Part shown: one piece after another, positions 45,901 through 53,928 of the stretch
How the letters are laid out: every line of letters starts with the position of its first letter
How positions within the stretch are numbered: position 1 is the stretch's first letter
NCBI GenBank assembly: GCA_943736015.1
Contig: OX031062.1
Coordinates: 53,680,962 to 53,744,961 of the forward strand
Length of the DNA: 64,000 nt
Source: Tridacna crocea
Taxonomy: Eukaryota; Mollusca; Bivalvia; Cardiida; Cardiidae
Direction of reading: 5' to 3'
Position numbers and translations under genes: made by a program
Notes under the pieces: generated by a model
Told to the model about the DNA's origin: nothing
Databases searched by the model: none
What the model saw: the letters and a program-made list of their open reading frames with translations, nothing else

Positions 45901-47576
45901 ATTTGGACCAGTCTAAAATTTTGTTGTTTGGTAAAGAGTTAAGTGCAGAGGATCGTTATATAAACTGTCTTGTTTTATATTTGCAGCCATGGTTATGGCA
46001 GATGTCAAGGTCATTACAAAGCTAATGGAAGAGGAAGAAGAAAGAATTAAAGAGTACTTAAAGTCTTGTGGGGAAAAACTGAAATGTAAAGGGGTGAGTT
46101 TTGTCTCCCAGAAAGCCTGACATCATCTTTGCAAGCCAAGGCTGACAATTCACTACGCTACTCTACCCTTGGTGGATGGAGCTTGATTTTTACATTCCCC
46201 TGAAACACTTTTTCATTGGATGCAGCCAGCTCTAACTGCAACGAATGAAATCGCTCTTAGCATTAAATTTTCATCTTTGATAAAAATAGAATAGAATGTA
46301 AACATGAAAACGCACGTGGATGCCTGCTTATCGCTTCATGTTGAATAAATGTATTCGTAAGCGGTTAGTAAAACAATATTTGATTGGTTTTCAGAAATAT
46401 GATGTAAAGGGGGCATCCTATAGAGGGCGAATCGCAGGAATCTTAAAATTGGGCTTAATCAGCCAAGGTAAGATCCACGTAGTGATCGTTACCTTGGCTC
46501 GCAAAGATGGCGAGACATATTAAGTTTGTCCTTTTACAGCACAATCATTACTTCCAATGACTTAACCCTTTACCAAACAATCCCTGGTTTTTATGACCCC
46601 AAGATAGAGGCCTTTTGAAAACAATGTAGGAAAAGGAGAAAATGCTGGTAACCAGCATTTTGTCCTTTTCCCACAATGTTTTCTGCCCTGCTGGAAACCA
46701 TTTACAATTTTTGAGTTACGTTTATTTTGTCGTCTGCAAGTGCTTTCAATTTGGACCAGTCTAAAATTTTGTTGTTTGGTAAAGACTTAACACCAAATAA
46801 ACAAAGCATGGGACATAATGTAATATTACAGTTTGATGATAGGTTAACTCTTTACTACACAATCCTGACTTTATACTAGTATGACCCTGAAAAAGAAAGC
46901 CTTTGAATACATTGTAGGAAAAGGAGAAAATGCTGGTGACCTGCATTTTCTCCTTTTCCCACAATGTTTTCTACCCTTTCCTAGTCAAATTTTACTTCTT
47001 AGCTCACATTTATTTGTTGTCTGCAAATGCTTTCAATTTGGACTTGTCTAAAATTTCATCGTCTGTTAAGGGGTTAACCAGCATCTAGTTAATTTGACAG
47101 TTCCTCTTTACCTCAATACAAAATTTTAGACTCAACCAAATTCAAAATATTTGCAGACAAAAAATTATTTGTAGCTGAAATGATGATTTGGGTCATTGAT
47201 AAGGTAGAAAAGTGCTTGGGAAAAGAACAAAATGCTAGTTACCAGCATTTTGTCCTTTTCCCAATTTCTTTTTGAAAGTCTCCTTTCTTAGGGTCCTTAG
47301 AATTCAGAATTGTGTGGTAAAAGCTAAAATTTACAGATTAAATTCTATATTTTACAGGTTGGTGGGAAGGTAAAAAGTGCTAGTGGTAATGCTGGAGAGG
47401 TGATTGTCCGTGTATCCAAGGAAGTCGGGGCCAATCTGATAGTCACAGGTACTCGTGGAATGGGTAAAGTCAGGCGCACATTTCTTGGCAGTGTCAGCGA
47501 TTACGTCCTGCATCATGCTCATGTACCTGTACTGGTGTGCCGACACAAGGAACAAAAACATCATGACCACCACTAA
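30892..47576 (+). CDS. Universal stress protein (USP) family, four exons, complete
   Basis: Exons 30892-30988, 36993-37073, 45987-46093 and 47358-47576 join in phase to 167 codons plus stop. The fold follows the UspA order: first strand VVLIAMDSSEYSDYAFEW with the conserved Asp and Ser-Glu-Tyr, second strand KIIILHV, a Glu/Lys-rich helix (KLMEEEEERIKEYLKSCGEK), then GNAGEVIVRVSKEVGANLIV and the nucleotide-binding motif G-2X-G-9X-G-S inside TGTRGMGKVRRTFLGSVSDY, closing with HAHVPVLVCR. The His-rich tail (HKEQKHHDHH) lies beyond the domain. The intact motif predicts ATP binding, as in the MJ0577-like branch. Expected to be a soluble cytosolic stress-response protein; the physiological role of animal USPs is poorly defined. 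Start ATG chosen because the in-frame codon 24 nt upstream is TTG. Introns are packed with transposons. Confidence 0.9.
31045..31834. mobile_element. 790-bp long-inverted-repeat element (Mutator-like?), copy 1
   Basis: Terminal repeats of about 200 bp begin TACCTTCAGTCTGAAGG and are nearly identical on the two sides. The target duplication GGCCTGTGC is at 31036-31044 and 31835-31843. It sits 56 nt inside USP intron 1. Long terminal repeats with 9-10 bp duplications point to the Mutator group (inference). No transposase. Confidence 0.85.
31905..32045. repeat. Long imperfect palindrome
   Basis: AGGGGACTTGGAAACTTGTT near 31926 pairs with AACAAGTTTCCAAGTCCCCT near 32009. Pairing extends outward to TTGTAC/GTACAA and inward to ATCATGTCGC/GCGACATGAT. 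It lies soon after the 790-bp element in USP intron 1. Confidence 0.75.
32046..32797. other. USP intron 1 sequence
   Basis: No repeat family or exon recognised; an hpA right-end remnant (GAGATTGTGTGGTAAATG) sits at its edge. Confidence 0.45.
32837..33045 (-). mobile_element. hpA copy missing the right stem
   Basis: The left stem ends GCTGGTTATCAG and jumps to TCTTCAAAAGGC; both TTAA ends kept. Confidence 0.82.
33168..33419 (+). mobile_element. hpA copy, diverged
   Basis: Left TTAGCTATTTACCA, right TTTGGTAGAGTTTA; short tandem AGAAAGAAAG in the arm. Confidence 0.7.
33420..33617 (-). mobile_element. hpA copy, right stem reduced
   Basis: GGAAATGCTGGTTACTG joins TTTTCAAAAG; end GTGGTTAAGGGTAA. 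Confidence 0.62.
33633..33860 (-). mobile_element. hpA copy, complete
   Basis: TTAACTCCTTACCA and CGGTAAGGAGTTAC form matching inverted ends, with a correlated C/G change from the consensus. Confidence 0.85.
33857..34033 (+). mobile_element. hpA copy, decayed
   Basis: AAAACATTGTGGAGAAAGGAG with no opposing stem; long arm eroded. Confidence 0.5.
34140..34372 (+). mobile_element. hpA copy, complete, first of a chain of three
   Basis: TTAACTCTTTACCA and TGGTAAAGAGTTAA, strong stem. Confidence 0.88.
34369..34599 (-). mobile_element. hpA copy, second of the chain
   Basis: Shares TTAA on both sides; left tip shortened to TTAACCACACACC. Confidence 0.82.
34596..34817 (+). mobile_element. hpA copy, third of the chain, diverged
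   Basis: TTAAGTCTTTACCA; weak stem ATGCTGGTGACCAGCAT; end GGTAAAGAGGTAA. Confidence 0.7.
34818..35309. other. USP intron 1 sequence
   Basis: Short palindrome TAATTATTACTATGGTGAGATAATTAT near 34917; no coding signal. Confidence 0.4.
35310..35405 (-). mobile_element. hpA left-arm fragment
   Basis: TTAACACTTGTCCAAATGAC and the long arm; no core. Confidence 0.5.
35481..35709 (+). mobile_element. hpA copy, complete
   Basis: TTAACCCATTACCA and GGTAAACAGTTAA; left stem mutated to GGGATTAAGAAAAAATGC. Confidence 0.84.
35724..36410. mobile_element. GC-richer inverted-repeat element of about 690 bp
   Basis: Left TTAGGCCTGCCCTCCACTCC and right TAGTGGAGGGCCGGTCTTA are inverse with few mismatches. The interior is more GC- and CpG-rich than anything nearby, without a coherent reading frame. 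No target duplication could be fixed. In USP intron 1. Confidence 0.5.
36605..36885. mobile_element. Short inverted-repeat element (family F), copy 1
   Basis: Left ATGGCTTGCAACACACGAAA and right TTTTCGTGTGTTGCAGGCCA are inverse, continuing inwards to GGACAT...AAGTGTC. Two internal TCGGATCA / TGATCCGA hairpins. In USP intron 1, 107 bp before exon 2. Confidence 0.7.
36993..37073 (+). CDS. USP gene, exon 2
   Basis: Acceptor ATATTTTCAG. The codons WYFDNIHKDEDKIIILHVPE, then YQTVVQS, carry the second strand. It ends one base into a Pro codon at GTAAGT. Confidence 0.88.
37080..37303 (+). mobile_element. hpA copy, diverged
   Basis: Starts 7 bp after the USP exon 2 donor. Core ATGCTTGTAATAAGCAT; end CGTTAAAGATCTA. 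Confidence 0.75.
37393..37623 (+). mobile_element. hpA copy, complete
   Basis: TTAAGCCTTTACCC and GGTAAAGTGTTAA; strong stem; shares its right TTAA with an hpD copy. Confidence 0.85.
37620..37820 (-). mobile_element. hpD copy missing the outer left stem
   Basis: AGCTTTTGATATTGCTCGTCATGAGC: the left purine tract is deleted, while the right TTTCACCTTTTACCAC remains. Confidence 0.78.
38123..38326 (-). mobile_element. hpA copy, complete
   Basis: TTAATTCCTTACCA and TTGGTAAAGAATTAA; right arm shortened. Confidence 0.83.
38428..38655 (+). mobile_element. hpA copy, complete
   Basis: TTAACCCTCTCC and GGGAAAGGGTTAA; centre GGTAACAAGC. Confidence 0.85.
38888..38966. mobile_element. hpA core remnant
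   Basis: TTTTGAAAACATGGGAGAAAG and ATGCGTGCAACTAGCATGCG; ends lost. Confidence 0.4.
38967..39449. other. USP intron 2 sequence, decayed tandem-element relative
   Basis: GAAACTTCACAGAAATGG and CTCTGGTTGCCAAGG recall the leader of the 61440 element, strongly diverged. Confidence 0.4.
39450..39612 (-). mobile_element. hpA copy, decayed
   Basis: GGATAGAAAACATGGTAGGA to GTACAGTAGAGGGTAAT. Confidence 0.5.
39870..40095. mobile_element. Two joined hpA remnants
   Basis: A decayed forward piece (39870-39995), then a reverse right half from CTGGTTACCAGCATTTTCTC to GTGTGGTAAACAG. Confidence 0.55.
40406..40600 (+). mobile_element. hpA copy with short-arm deletion
   Basis: TTAACTCTTTACCACACC jumps to TTTGAAAG; stem with GATAACC centre; end GGTAAAGAGTTA. 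Confidence 0.78.
40640..40865 (+). mobile_element. tRNA-derived SINE, diverged
   Basis: Head GGGTTGATGGTAAAGTGTAG with a decayed box B (CCCAGTTCAGCCTCAC). The body includes CAGTACTGGTGAAGCTCAGG, comparable to the copy at 8812, and ends in an AATCAATCAAG tail. Confidence 0.5.
40985..41212 (+). mobile_element. hpA copy, complete
   Basis: TTAACCTTTTACCA and TTGATTAAGGGTTAA; perfect stem. Confidence 0.86.
41422..41650 (-). mobile_element. hpA copy, complete
   Basis: TTAACTCTCTACCA and TTGGTAAAGGGTTAA; stem with one extra A. Confidence 0.85.
41815..41865. repeat. Hairpin of dispersed repeat G
   Basis: GTAGATCAAGATCAGACTGC and GATCTTGGATCTACAC form a stem. Same motif as 198-254. Confidence 0.5.
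41960..42150 (-). mobile_element. hpA copy, right end lost
   Basis: TTGATTCTTTACCAAACAAC; core GCTGGTTCCCAGC; breaks after TTTTTCAGGGC. Confidence 0.7.
42272..42500 (+). mobile_element. hpA copy, complete, near consensus
   Basis: TTAACCCATTACCA and TTGGTAATGGGTTAA; perfect stem. One of the best-preserved copies. Confidence 0.92.
42509..42736 (+). mobile_element. hpC subfamily copy, complete
   Basis: Centre ATTGCTCGTAACGAGCAAT, arms as at 14496; TTAA at both ends. Confidence 0.85.
42737..43400. other. USP intron 2 sequence
   Basis: No repeat or exon recognised upstream of the 85-bp tandem repeat. Confidence 0.45.
43401..43655. repeat. 85-bp tandem repeat, three units
   Basis: Near-identical units start at 43401, 43486 and 43571 (GTGGATGTTTCTACTGCTAC...). 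The period is not a multiple of three and no frame stays open, so it is non-coding. It lies in USP intron 2. Confidence 0.85.
43656..44255. other. USP intron 2 sequence
   Basis: Nothing recognised beyond AT-rich DNA. Confidence 0.45.
44256..44455 (+). mobile_element. hpA copy, complete with short arm loss
   Basis: Stem GGAGACAATGCTGGTAACC with the matching GCATTGTCTCC: a paired A-to-C / T-to-G change. TTAA at both ends. Confidence 0.86.
44772..44918 (+). mobile_element. hpA copy missing the right stem
   Basis: AATGCTGGTAACCA runs straight into CTGTTGAATTTGTGG; end GGTAAAGAGG. Confidence 0.65.
45042..45270 (+). mobile_element. hpA copy, complete
   Basis: TTAACCCATTACCA and GGTAATGAGTTAA; strong stem. 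Confidence 0.9.
45714..45942 (+). mobile_element. hpA copy, complete, beside USP exon 3
   Basis: TTAACCCTTTACCT and GGTAAAGAGTTAA; ends 44 bp from the exon and so is within the acceptor region. Confidence 0.87.
45987..46093 (+). CDS. USP gene, exon 3
   Basis: Acceptor TATTTGCAG. It encodes PMVMADVKVITKLMEEEEER and IKEYLKSCGEKLKCKG, a charged amphipathic helix. The donor is GTGAGT. An hpA element ends only 44 bp upstream. Confidence 0.88.
46094..46561. other. USP intron 3 sequence
   Basis: Contains an inverted pair AGCCAAGGTAA / TTACCTTGGCT near 46458-46500 and a related GCCAAGGCTGACAATTCACT near 46135; similar words occur at 18590 and 19200. Confidence 0.45.
46562..46790 (+). mobile_element. 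hpA copy, complete
   Basis: TTAACCCTTTACCA and GGTAAAGACTTAA; stem with one G-T type mismatch. Confidence 0.88.
46844..47077 (+). mobile_element. hpA copy, complete
   Basis: TTAACTCTTTACTA and GTTAAGGGGTTAA; centre GGTGACCTGC. Confidence 0.83.
47100..47325 (-). mobile_element. hpA copy, termini decayed
   Basis: TCCTCTTTACCTC to GTGGTAAAAGCTAA; stem GGGAAAAGAACAAAATGC with the matching GCATTTTGTCC. Confidence 0.72.
47358..47576 (+). CDS. USP gene, terminal exon 4
   Basis: Acceptor ATTTTACAG. Seventy-two codons plus TAA hold the Gly-rich nucleotide-binding motif, the last strand VPVLVCR and the His-rich end. A decayed hpA element ends about 33 bp before the exon, and a truncated hpA tip begins 8 nt after the stop. 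Confidence 0.9.
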   Translation, partial: VGGKVKSASGNAGEVIVRVSKEVGANLIVTGTRGMGKVRRTFLGSVSDYVLHHAHVPVLVCRHKEQKHHDHH

Positions 47577-47583
47577 ACGGCCA

Positions 47584-47622
47584 TTACTCATTACCAGACG
47601 ACAAAATGCTAGACTTGTTCAT
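47584..47622 (-). mobile_element. hpA tip in the USP 3' UTR
   Basis: TTACTCATTACCAGACGACA and AAATGCTAGACTTGTTC match the reverse-copy left end; begins 8 nt after the stop. Confidence 0.65.
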
Positions 47623-47643
47623 ATAAGAGGCATTTTCAAAAGA

Positions 47644-47649
47644 TTAATA
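47644..47649 (+). terminator. Candidate polyadenylation signal of the USP gene
   Basis: AATAAA 68 nt after the stop codon, just past a truncated hpA tip. Alternative AATAAA hexamers lie further on, for example at 48580. Confidence 0.4.
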
Positions 47650-47939
47650 AAACATGGTTCATAAGATAAAATAGGTCTTTTAACTCATTACCAGAAAATT
47701 TTGGACTGGTCCAAATTGAAAGCATTTGCAGACGACAAAATAAAGGTGACTGAAAAAAAGATTTTTTTTCTGGGAAGGGTAGAAAACACTGTTGGAAAAG
47801 GAGAAAATGCTGGTTACCAGCATTTTCTCCTTTTCCAACAGTGTTTTCAAAAGGCTTCTTTCTCAGGGGCGTCAAAAGTAGGGATTGAGTGGTAATGGGT
47901 TAAGAAAACATGGTTCATAAGATAAAATAGGTCTTTTAA
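47647..47939. repeat. 35-bp direct repeats flanking an hpA copy
   Basis: AAAACATGGTTCATAAGATA and 15 further bases, ending in TTAA, are identical at 47647-47681 and 47905-47939. A complete reverse hpA copy lies between. Confidence 0.8.
47678..47903 (-). mobile_element. hpA copy, complete, between direct repeats
   Basis: TTAACTCATTACCA and GGTAATGGGTTAA; stem TGTTGGAAAAGG with the matching CCTTTTCCAACA. Confidence 0.87.
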
Positions 47940-48099
47940 GGAAAAGAAAACATTTCTTGAAAAAGAAAATTGGCTGATTTCCATATGCATTGTTGAGAAA
48001 TGGAGAAATTGATAGTTATCAGCATTTCCTCTTTTTCCCACAGTATTTTCAGGATCTGTCTTAAGATTATACATGGTCCAAGGGATTGTCCTTTTTGGG

Positions 48100-48225
48100 A
48101 TAGAAACTTGTGAGGAAAGGAGGAAATACTAGTTACCAATACTTTTCCTTTTCCCCCACATTGTATTTAAAACCATCTTCCTTAAGATCGTACAAAAAGG
48201 CATTTGTCTGGTGAAAAGTTAACTG
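48100..48225 (-). mobile_element. hpA copy, decayed
   Basis: AGGAAATACTAGTTACCAATAC core; end GGTGAAAAGTTAA. Confidence 0.5.
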
Positions 48226-49435
48226 GCGGAACATAGTGTAAAAAAGGCCATTAAAACAGCTGTTGTTTTCCTAACACTCTGACATGTTGTAGGTAAATTT
48301 TTATTGTAGGATGAACATTTTTTTATTTAAACATTTTCCACCTATAAGAGTGCAGACCAGAGTAAACGAGAAGTTGATTTTTTTTTCAAAATATATGAAA
48401 AGGTTTTGTGTTGTAAAATTTATTTTTCTATTTTGATATTAAGAAACAAAAGCCAAGTCAAATGTCAAAAGAAGAATTAGCTAAGTCAGTGGAATCACAG
48501 CAAAGTTTCAGGCCAAGGATGTTGTCGTAGATTAGAATGATGTTGTTATACTTATTAATCAAAATTATTCAAAGGTCCAAATAAATGATGCATTGCTCAT
48601 GCCATTTAATATTGAAGAATTACTCAGTATAATTTAGTTTTTAGTATTATTAATTTTTTGAGATTTCTTTTCATTATTTTATTTTAATCAGCATTATACG
48701 TGTATTATCTCTGTGAATCTATCACATGTGCAAAGACAAGAATTACTGTTCTAATCATAATTATACAAGTATTTGATATTCTGTAAAAACAGATTTTAAC
48801 ATTTCCCTTTCTTGTCACATTATACTATCTATATATAGATTGCCTACTGTTACTTTAATTGTAGTAGCTTTCATAGCCTATGTAGATCAAGATCAGATGA
48901 TACAGTACATGCAACATGCAACCTGATCTACTCTGTCTACTGAGAGCACCAAATAAACCAATATTTTCAGTCTGGAAATAATTTTTTTGTTTTTTTGGAT
49001 GCCTCTATCTGTATTATTTTAGCAAAACAGACTGTGCAGATCAGTGACCATACTGCAGGTTTTGTGCAGTCTTAGCTTGATCTCTACTGGCCACAAAAGT
49101 AACTGTAGTTGCGAAAGGGCACTAAGGACTACAGCATTACTGTCAAAAGCAGCTACATTATATGCTATTATGTGGATGTAACTGAACATCCATTTTATTC
49201 ATTTGTCACTTTTGTTAACAGATTATTTTTTAAACTTGGCTGTTTTCAAAGAAAATGTCGAGATATTGTCATAGTCTTGATGTCTGTATGGTACAAAAGC
49301 TCTGACATTTTATTCAACCTCTGTCATGATGGACGATATTTACTTCAACTTGAACTGGTTGTTAACTGTCAAAAGAGGAGCTCATACAAGTGGGGCTTGC
49401 AACTATCAAAATATTTTTGACACAGTAATGTCCCT
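48226..49435. other. Intergenic, USP to LAMTOR5
   Basis: AT-rich, with two repeat-G hairpin relatives near 48885 and 49035 and an AATAAA at 48580. No exon recognised. Confidence 0.5.
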
Positions 49436-49659
49436 TTAACTCTTTACCACATAATCCTGGCTTTTAAAAACCCCAAGAAAGAAGTCTTTTGATAACACTG
49501 TAGAAAAAGGAGAAAATGCTGGTAACCAGCATTTTCTCCTTTTCCTACAATGTTTTCTACCCTTCCCAAATCAAATTTTAATTTTTGGGTCATGTTTGTC
49601 ACACACAAATGCTTTCAATTTGGACCAGTCTAAAATTTTGTCATTTGGTAAAGAATTAA
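49436..49659 (+). mobile_element. hpA copy, complete
   Basis: TTAACTCTTTACCA and TTGGTAAAGAATTAA; stem with a few changes. Confidence 0.85.
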
Positions 49660-49854
49660 CCTACTATTTTCATTAAAAGCAACTTCGGCCGAGTGTTGAC
49701 ACCAGCATACAGTGCTCTTATTACAGATTCAGCATTATTTAGTATTATTTAAGCATTACAGATTATTCAGTGTTAATATACATGTTGTTGATAGTCAGAT
49801 GAACCAAAGATACATTTAGTTTCAAATTTTTCACATACTAGTGTTATATTCTCA

Positions 49855-50052
49855 AAGCTCCAGATAGAGGGAGTGATTTTGGTTACAAAATTGAAAATGA
49901 TTTATCAATTATTCTCCACTAAACCCTATGTTATGGGTACTCTTTAGAATCGTCTCATGGAGACAATTCTAATGAGTACCCACAACATAGGGTTTCAAAG
50001 AGAAATAATGGATTTAGAACACCATCACTCCCTCTTATCTGGAGCTTTGTAT
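49855..50052. mobile_element. Palindromic element, second copy
   Basis: Ends CAAAGCTCCAGATAGAGG and TCTTATCTGGAGCTTTG are inverted repeats. The centre is CTATGTTATGGGTACTC with its inverse. Same family as 27414-27599 but in opposite orientation. Confidence 0.75.
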
Positions 50053-50279
50053 ATGGGTAAAGCTGTAACAAAAAGGGATTAAATTCCTACCCATGATGCA
50101 TCATTCCATGGAAGTCATCACATAATTATTGATCAATCTGTATTGTCTCGCAGCTTACAGAGTCAGAAGGCAAATTGGTCCCTAGACATGCAGATGATAG
50201 ACAAATGGCAAAAGGTTTTGACCTTTAAAATTGCCTGCCGGAATCTTAATTTGACAACAAACCATTGTGAAATGCTATC

Positions 50280-50508
50280 TTTACCTCTCTACCACACAAT
50301 CCCAACTTATACGATCCTGAGAAAGAAAACTTTTGAGAACATTGTGGGAAAAGGAGATAATGCTGGTAATCAGTATTTTCTCCCTTTCCCTCAGTGTTTT
50401 CTGCCCTTCCGAAATCATGTTTCAATTTTCTATTCACATTTACTTTGTTTTCTACAAATGCTTTCAATTTTGACAAGTCCAAAATTTTGTCATTTGGTAA
50501 AGAGTTAA
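50280..50508 (+). mobile_element. hpA copy, nearly complete
   Basis: TTTACCTCTCTACCA and GGTAAAGAGTTAA; centre GGTAATCAG. Confidence 0.8.
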
Positions 50509-50510
50509 AC

Positions 50511-50896
50511 AAGAGGAATAATTTAACACTTTACCATAAGAAAATCTGGTTACCAGTATTTTCTCCTACTCCAATAATGTTTTAGCCCTTTACCGAACAA
50601 TCCCTGGTTTTTATGACACCGAGATAGAAGACCTTTGAAAATGTTGTAGGAAAAAGAGAAAATGCTGGTAACCAAATTTCAATTTTTGGGTTATGTTTAT
50701 TTTGTTGAATGCAAGTGCTTTTAACTTGGACAAGTTCAAAATTTTGTTGTTCGGTAAAGAGTTAAACAAGAGGAATGATTTAACCTCTTACCACAATAAA
50801 ATCTGGTTACCAGCATTTTCTCCTTTTCCAGCAATGTTATAAAGAGGCTTCTTTCTCAGGAATGTTAAAAGTCAAGCTTTTGTGGTTAAGAGTTAA
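50511..50896. mobile_element. hpA fragments in a local duplication
   Basis: AAACAAGAGGAATRATTTAAC and a reverse hpA piece occur at 50511-50582 and 50766-50840, around a forward copy lacking the right stem (50582-50765). Confidence 0.65.
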
Positions 50897-51061
50897 CAGA
50901 ATAAGCAGTTTGACCTTGGATGACTCTTGATTATATTGAATGAGATTAACTACAACAACCTAAACATGCAGTATTGTCAGTGTTTGTTTATTTCTGGCCA
51001 GTTGCATCATTTTTATGGCATTGAAAGGATTAGAGAATTTATTGAGTTTTCAATTCAGTGT

Positions 51062-51294
51062 TTAACTCTTTGCCAAACAACAAAATTTTTGACTTGTCCA
51101 AATTGAAAGGGCTTGCAGAAGTCAAAATAAATTTTACTCAAAAATTGAAATTTAATTTCGGAAGAGTAGAAAACATTGTGGGAAAAGGAGAAAATGCTGG
51201 TTACCAGCTTTTTCTTCTTTTCCTACAATGTTTTCAAAATCTTTCTTTTTCAAGCAAGGTTGTTAAAAGTCGGGATTGTGTGGTAAAGAGTTAA
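51062..51294 (-). mobile_element. hpA copy, complete
   Basis: TTAACTCTTTGCCA and TGGTAAAGAGTTAA; GGTTACC centre. Confidence 0.87.
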
Positions 51295-51418
51295 GAAACA
51301 AATCATCTTGTTGTGTCTTTGGAAGAGAAAGAACTGTTAATGACAGAGAATTCCTTTTCTTCAGTATTATGTCGAATGATCATAATTATTGTCTTTTGTC
51401 AACTTTTATCTTATGCTG

Positions 51419-51630
51419 TTAACTCTTTACCACATGAGGTAATTTTAGTATGCTGAAATTGAAAGACTTTGCAGACGACAACTTTGGAGGGGTTAAAAAG
51501 GCTATATCTATATCCATAAGGGAAGAAAACACTGCTTGTTGTGAGTATTTTCTCTTTTTTCCACAGCATTATTCAAAAGCCTTCAACCTCGGAGCTGTAA
51601 AAACCAGGGCTTATCTGGAAAAAAGGTTAA
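51419..51630 (-). mobile_element. hpA copy, core decayed
   Basis: TTAACTCTTTACCACATG; core reduced to CACTGCTTGTTGTGAG; end AAAAGGTTAA. Confidence 0.65.
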
Positions 51631-51685
51631 ATAAAATAGGTTCAGAAGCATTCAATTAACCCTTTGCCATACTGTCCCAACTTTT

Positions 51686-51912
51686 AACCCATTACCAAAC
51701 AATCCCGAGTTTTTAGAACCCTGACAGAGAAGGAATTAGTAAACATTGAAGGAAAAGGAGAAAATGCTGGTAACCAGCATTTTCTCCTTGTCCCACAATG
51801 TTTTCTGCTTTATCAAGGATAGAGATCATCACTATAGCAACATTACATAAATATCCTGTCTGCTAAGGCTTTTGATTTGATATCAGTACAGAATTTTGTC
51901 CTTTGCTATATA
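51686..51912 (+). mobile_element. hpA copy, right end decayed
   Basis: TTAACCCATTACCA; good stem; right end TTTGCTATATAG. A stray left tip precedes it at 51657. Confidence 0.72.
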
Positions 51913-52092
51913 GAGGCATTTGAAAACATTTGGGGGCAAAGAAGATAATGCTGGTTATCAGCATTTTCCCTTTTTCTGCATATTTTTTTCATCCATATCA
52001 AAAACAGATCTTATTGTATGAGTGACATCTATCATCTGCAAGTGCCTTTAGTTTGGAGGAGTCAAAAACTTTATTGTTAGGTGAAGAGTTAA
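51912..52092 (+). mobile_element. hpA copy, left tip lost
   Basis: From AGGCATTTGAAAACATTTGG to GGTGAAGAGTTAA. Confidence 0.65.
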
Positions 52093-52317
52093 CCCATTAC
52101 CACACAATCCCTACTTTTGACACCCCTGAGGAAGAAGCCTTTTGAAAACACTGTGGGAAAAGGAGAAAATGCTGGTAACCAGCATTTTCTCCTTTTCCCA
52201 CAGTGTTTTCTACCCTTCCCAGAACAAATTTCAATTTTTCAGTCACTTTTATTTTGTCGTCTGCAAATGCTTTCAATTTGGACCAGTCTAAATTTTTCTC
52301 ATGTGGTAATGGGTTAA
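52089..52317 (+). mobile_element. hpA copy, complete, near consensus
   Basis: TTAACCCATTACCA and TGGTAATGGGTTAA; perfect stem; closely resembles 6812-7040. Confidence 0.92.
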
Positions 52318-52619
52318 AAATACAAACATAACAGACAGACAAAAACATCAAAATAGATCTACAAGAATATTATGCATTGTAATACTCTTCTTTTTTTTCT
52401 GTGGGATCAAAATAAAATTGCAATAATTTTTTGCACTGCAAGACATATTTGTTCTTTTATTTTATTTTCTCCATATTGATTGTGACATTTTATGTGAAAC
52501 TGAGCACTTGCATTAGATGTGAATTGTAGAATTGCCATGACCAACCTGGGCCTAAAAATGCAAGATACACTGTATAGGATCTGTAGATCTTTTATGCAGA
52601 GTGTACAATGATTGATTGG

Positions 52620-52910
52620 TGTTTACCGCTGTTGTCAACTTTATTTCAGCTATAGTGCGGCCACCAGTGCACCTATCCTTTCTTACCTGGAGTCTCTTTT
52701 ACCAGTACTCTGCACAATTTTCTTTCCAGGCCACTAGCTGCTTTTCCACATAACCATCATCGAAACAATAGTCAGCAGTGGGAGAGATATGAATCCTGTC
52801 GCAGAGACTGTCATCAATCCTCTGAAAGAAATTGGCTGAGCTTGGGATCTAACTCATGAACTCCTGTTCTTAAGTCTTGAAGCTACTGACTGAGCTACCG
52901 GGCCTTGGCA
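52620..52910 (-). mobile_element. tRNA-derived SINE, minus orientation
   Basis: On the minus strand it starts CCCGGTAGCTCAGTCAGTAG with box B GAGTTAGATCCCAAG. The other end resembles the copy at 21845 (TATTTCAGCTATAGTGC). Confidence 0.6.
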
Positions 52911-52955
52911 CAGAGTGTACAAAGCTCAGCATGGATGAGATGTTCAGAAGTAAAA

Positions 52956-53184
52956 TTAACCCTTTACCAGACGACAAAACTTTAGCCTTGTCCAAATTGA
53001 AAGCACTTGCAGAGGACGATAACAGTGTGGCTCAAATCCTGCAATTTTTCTATGAAAGTCAGACAACATTGTGGGACAAGGAGAAAATGCTGAAGATCAG
53101 CATTTTCTCCTTTTCCCACAATGTTTTCAAAAGGCTTCTTTCCCAGGGTCATTAAAAGTTGGCATTGTGTGGTACATGGGTTAA
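52956..53184 (-). mobile_element. hpA copy, complete
   Basis: TTAACCCTTTACCA and GGTACATGGGTTAA; centre GCTGAAGATCAGC with both sides changed. Confidence 0.86.
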
Positions 53185-53233
53185 TGTAGTATAAAACTGT
53201 ACAGACGATTTAGTATATTCATACTTAATACAG

Positions 53234-53461
53234 TTAACCCTTTACCAACCAATCCCTGGTTTTTACGAACCTGAGATAGCAGCATTTTGAAAACATAGTG
53301 GGAAAAGAAGAAAATGCTGATAACCAGTATTTTCTCCTTTTCCCAAAATGCTTTCTTCCCTACTAGAAACAAATTTCAATTTTTGAGCAATGCTTATTTT
53401 GTCATCTGCCAATGCTTTCAATTTGAACAAGTCCAAAATATTGTTGTTTGGTGAACAATAC
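53234..53461 (+). mobile_element. hpA copy, right end decayed
   Basis: TTAACCCTTTACCA; stem with few mismatches; end TTTGGTGAACAATA. Confidence 0.8.
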
Positions 53462-53728
53462 ATAGATTTTGACTATTGTGATGGATGACAATATGTTCCA
53501 ACTCATCTTTGATCGACACTGTTCAATATTCTATGGCATTCTCTGGCCAAAATAATCTTGGGATTTCTATATGTTTATCTTTTGAATTTACTGAAAGTTC
53601 CCATTTCAAGTATTAGATAAATCAACAAGAATCATCGCAGGTCAATGAATATACCCTTCCTTCTCTGCTCCCTCCCTCTTTGCAGCACAATGGCTTGTCT
53701 ATGGTTCAGGAATAAACTCAAAGGCTTG

Positions 53729-53780
53729 TAGCTTCTTCCTCAGGGGCGGCAAAAGTAGGGATTGTGTGGTAATGGGTTAA
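53729..53780 (-). mobile_element. hpA right tip
   Basis: AGTAGGGATTGTGTGGTAAT then GGGTTAA. Confidence 0.7.
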
Positions 53781-53928
53781 TAGTGAATGAATCACTCATT
53801 ATTTTCTCGATGAAAGTTGCAGATGCACAAGTTCCTATTCCAGCAAAGGCTCCATTTAAAATTTGTTTTAATTGATCGGAAATGCAAGGAGAGGACACAG
53901 ACATGTGGTCACTAACAGAGTCTAGTTA

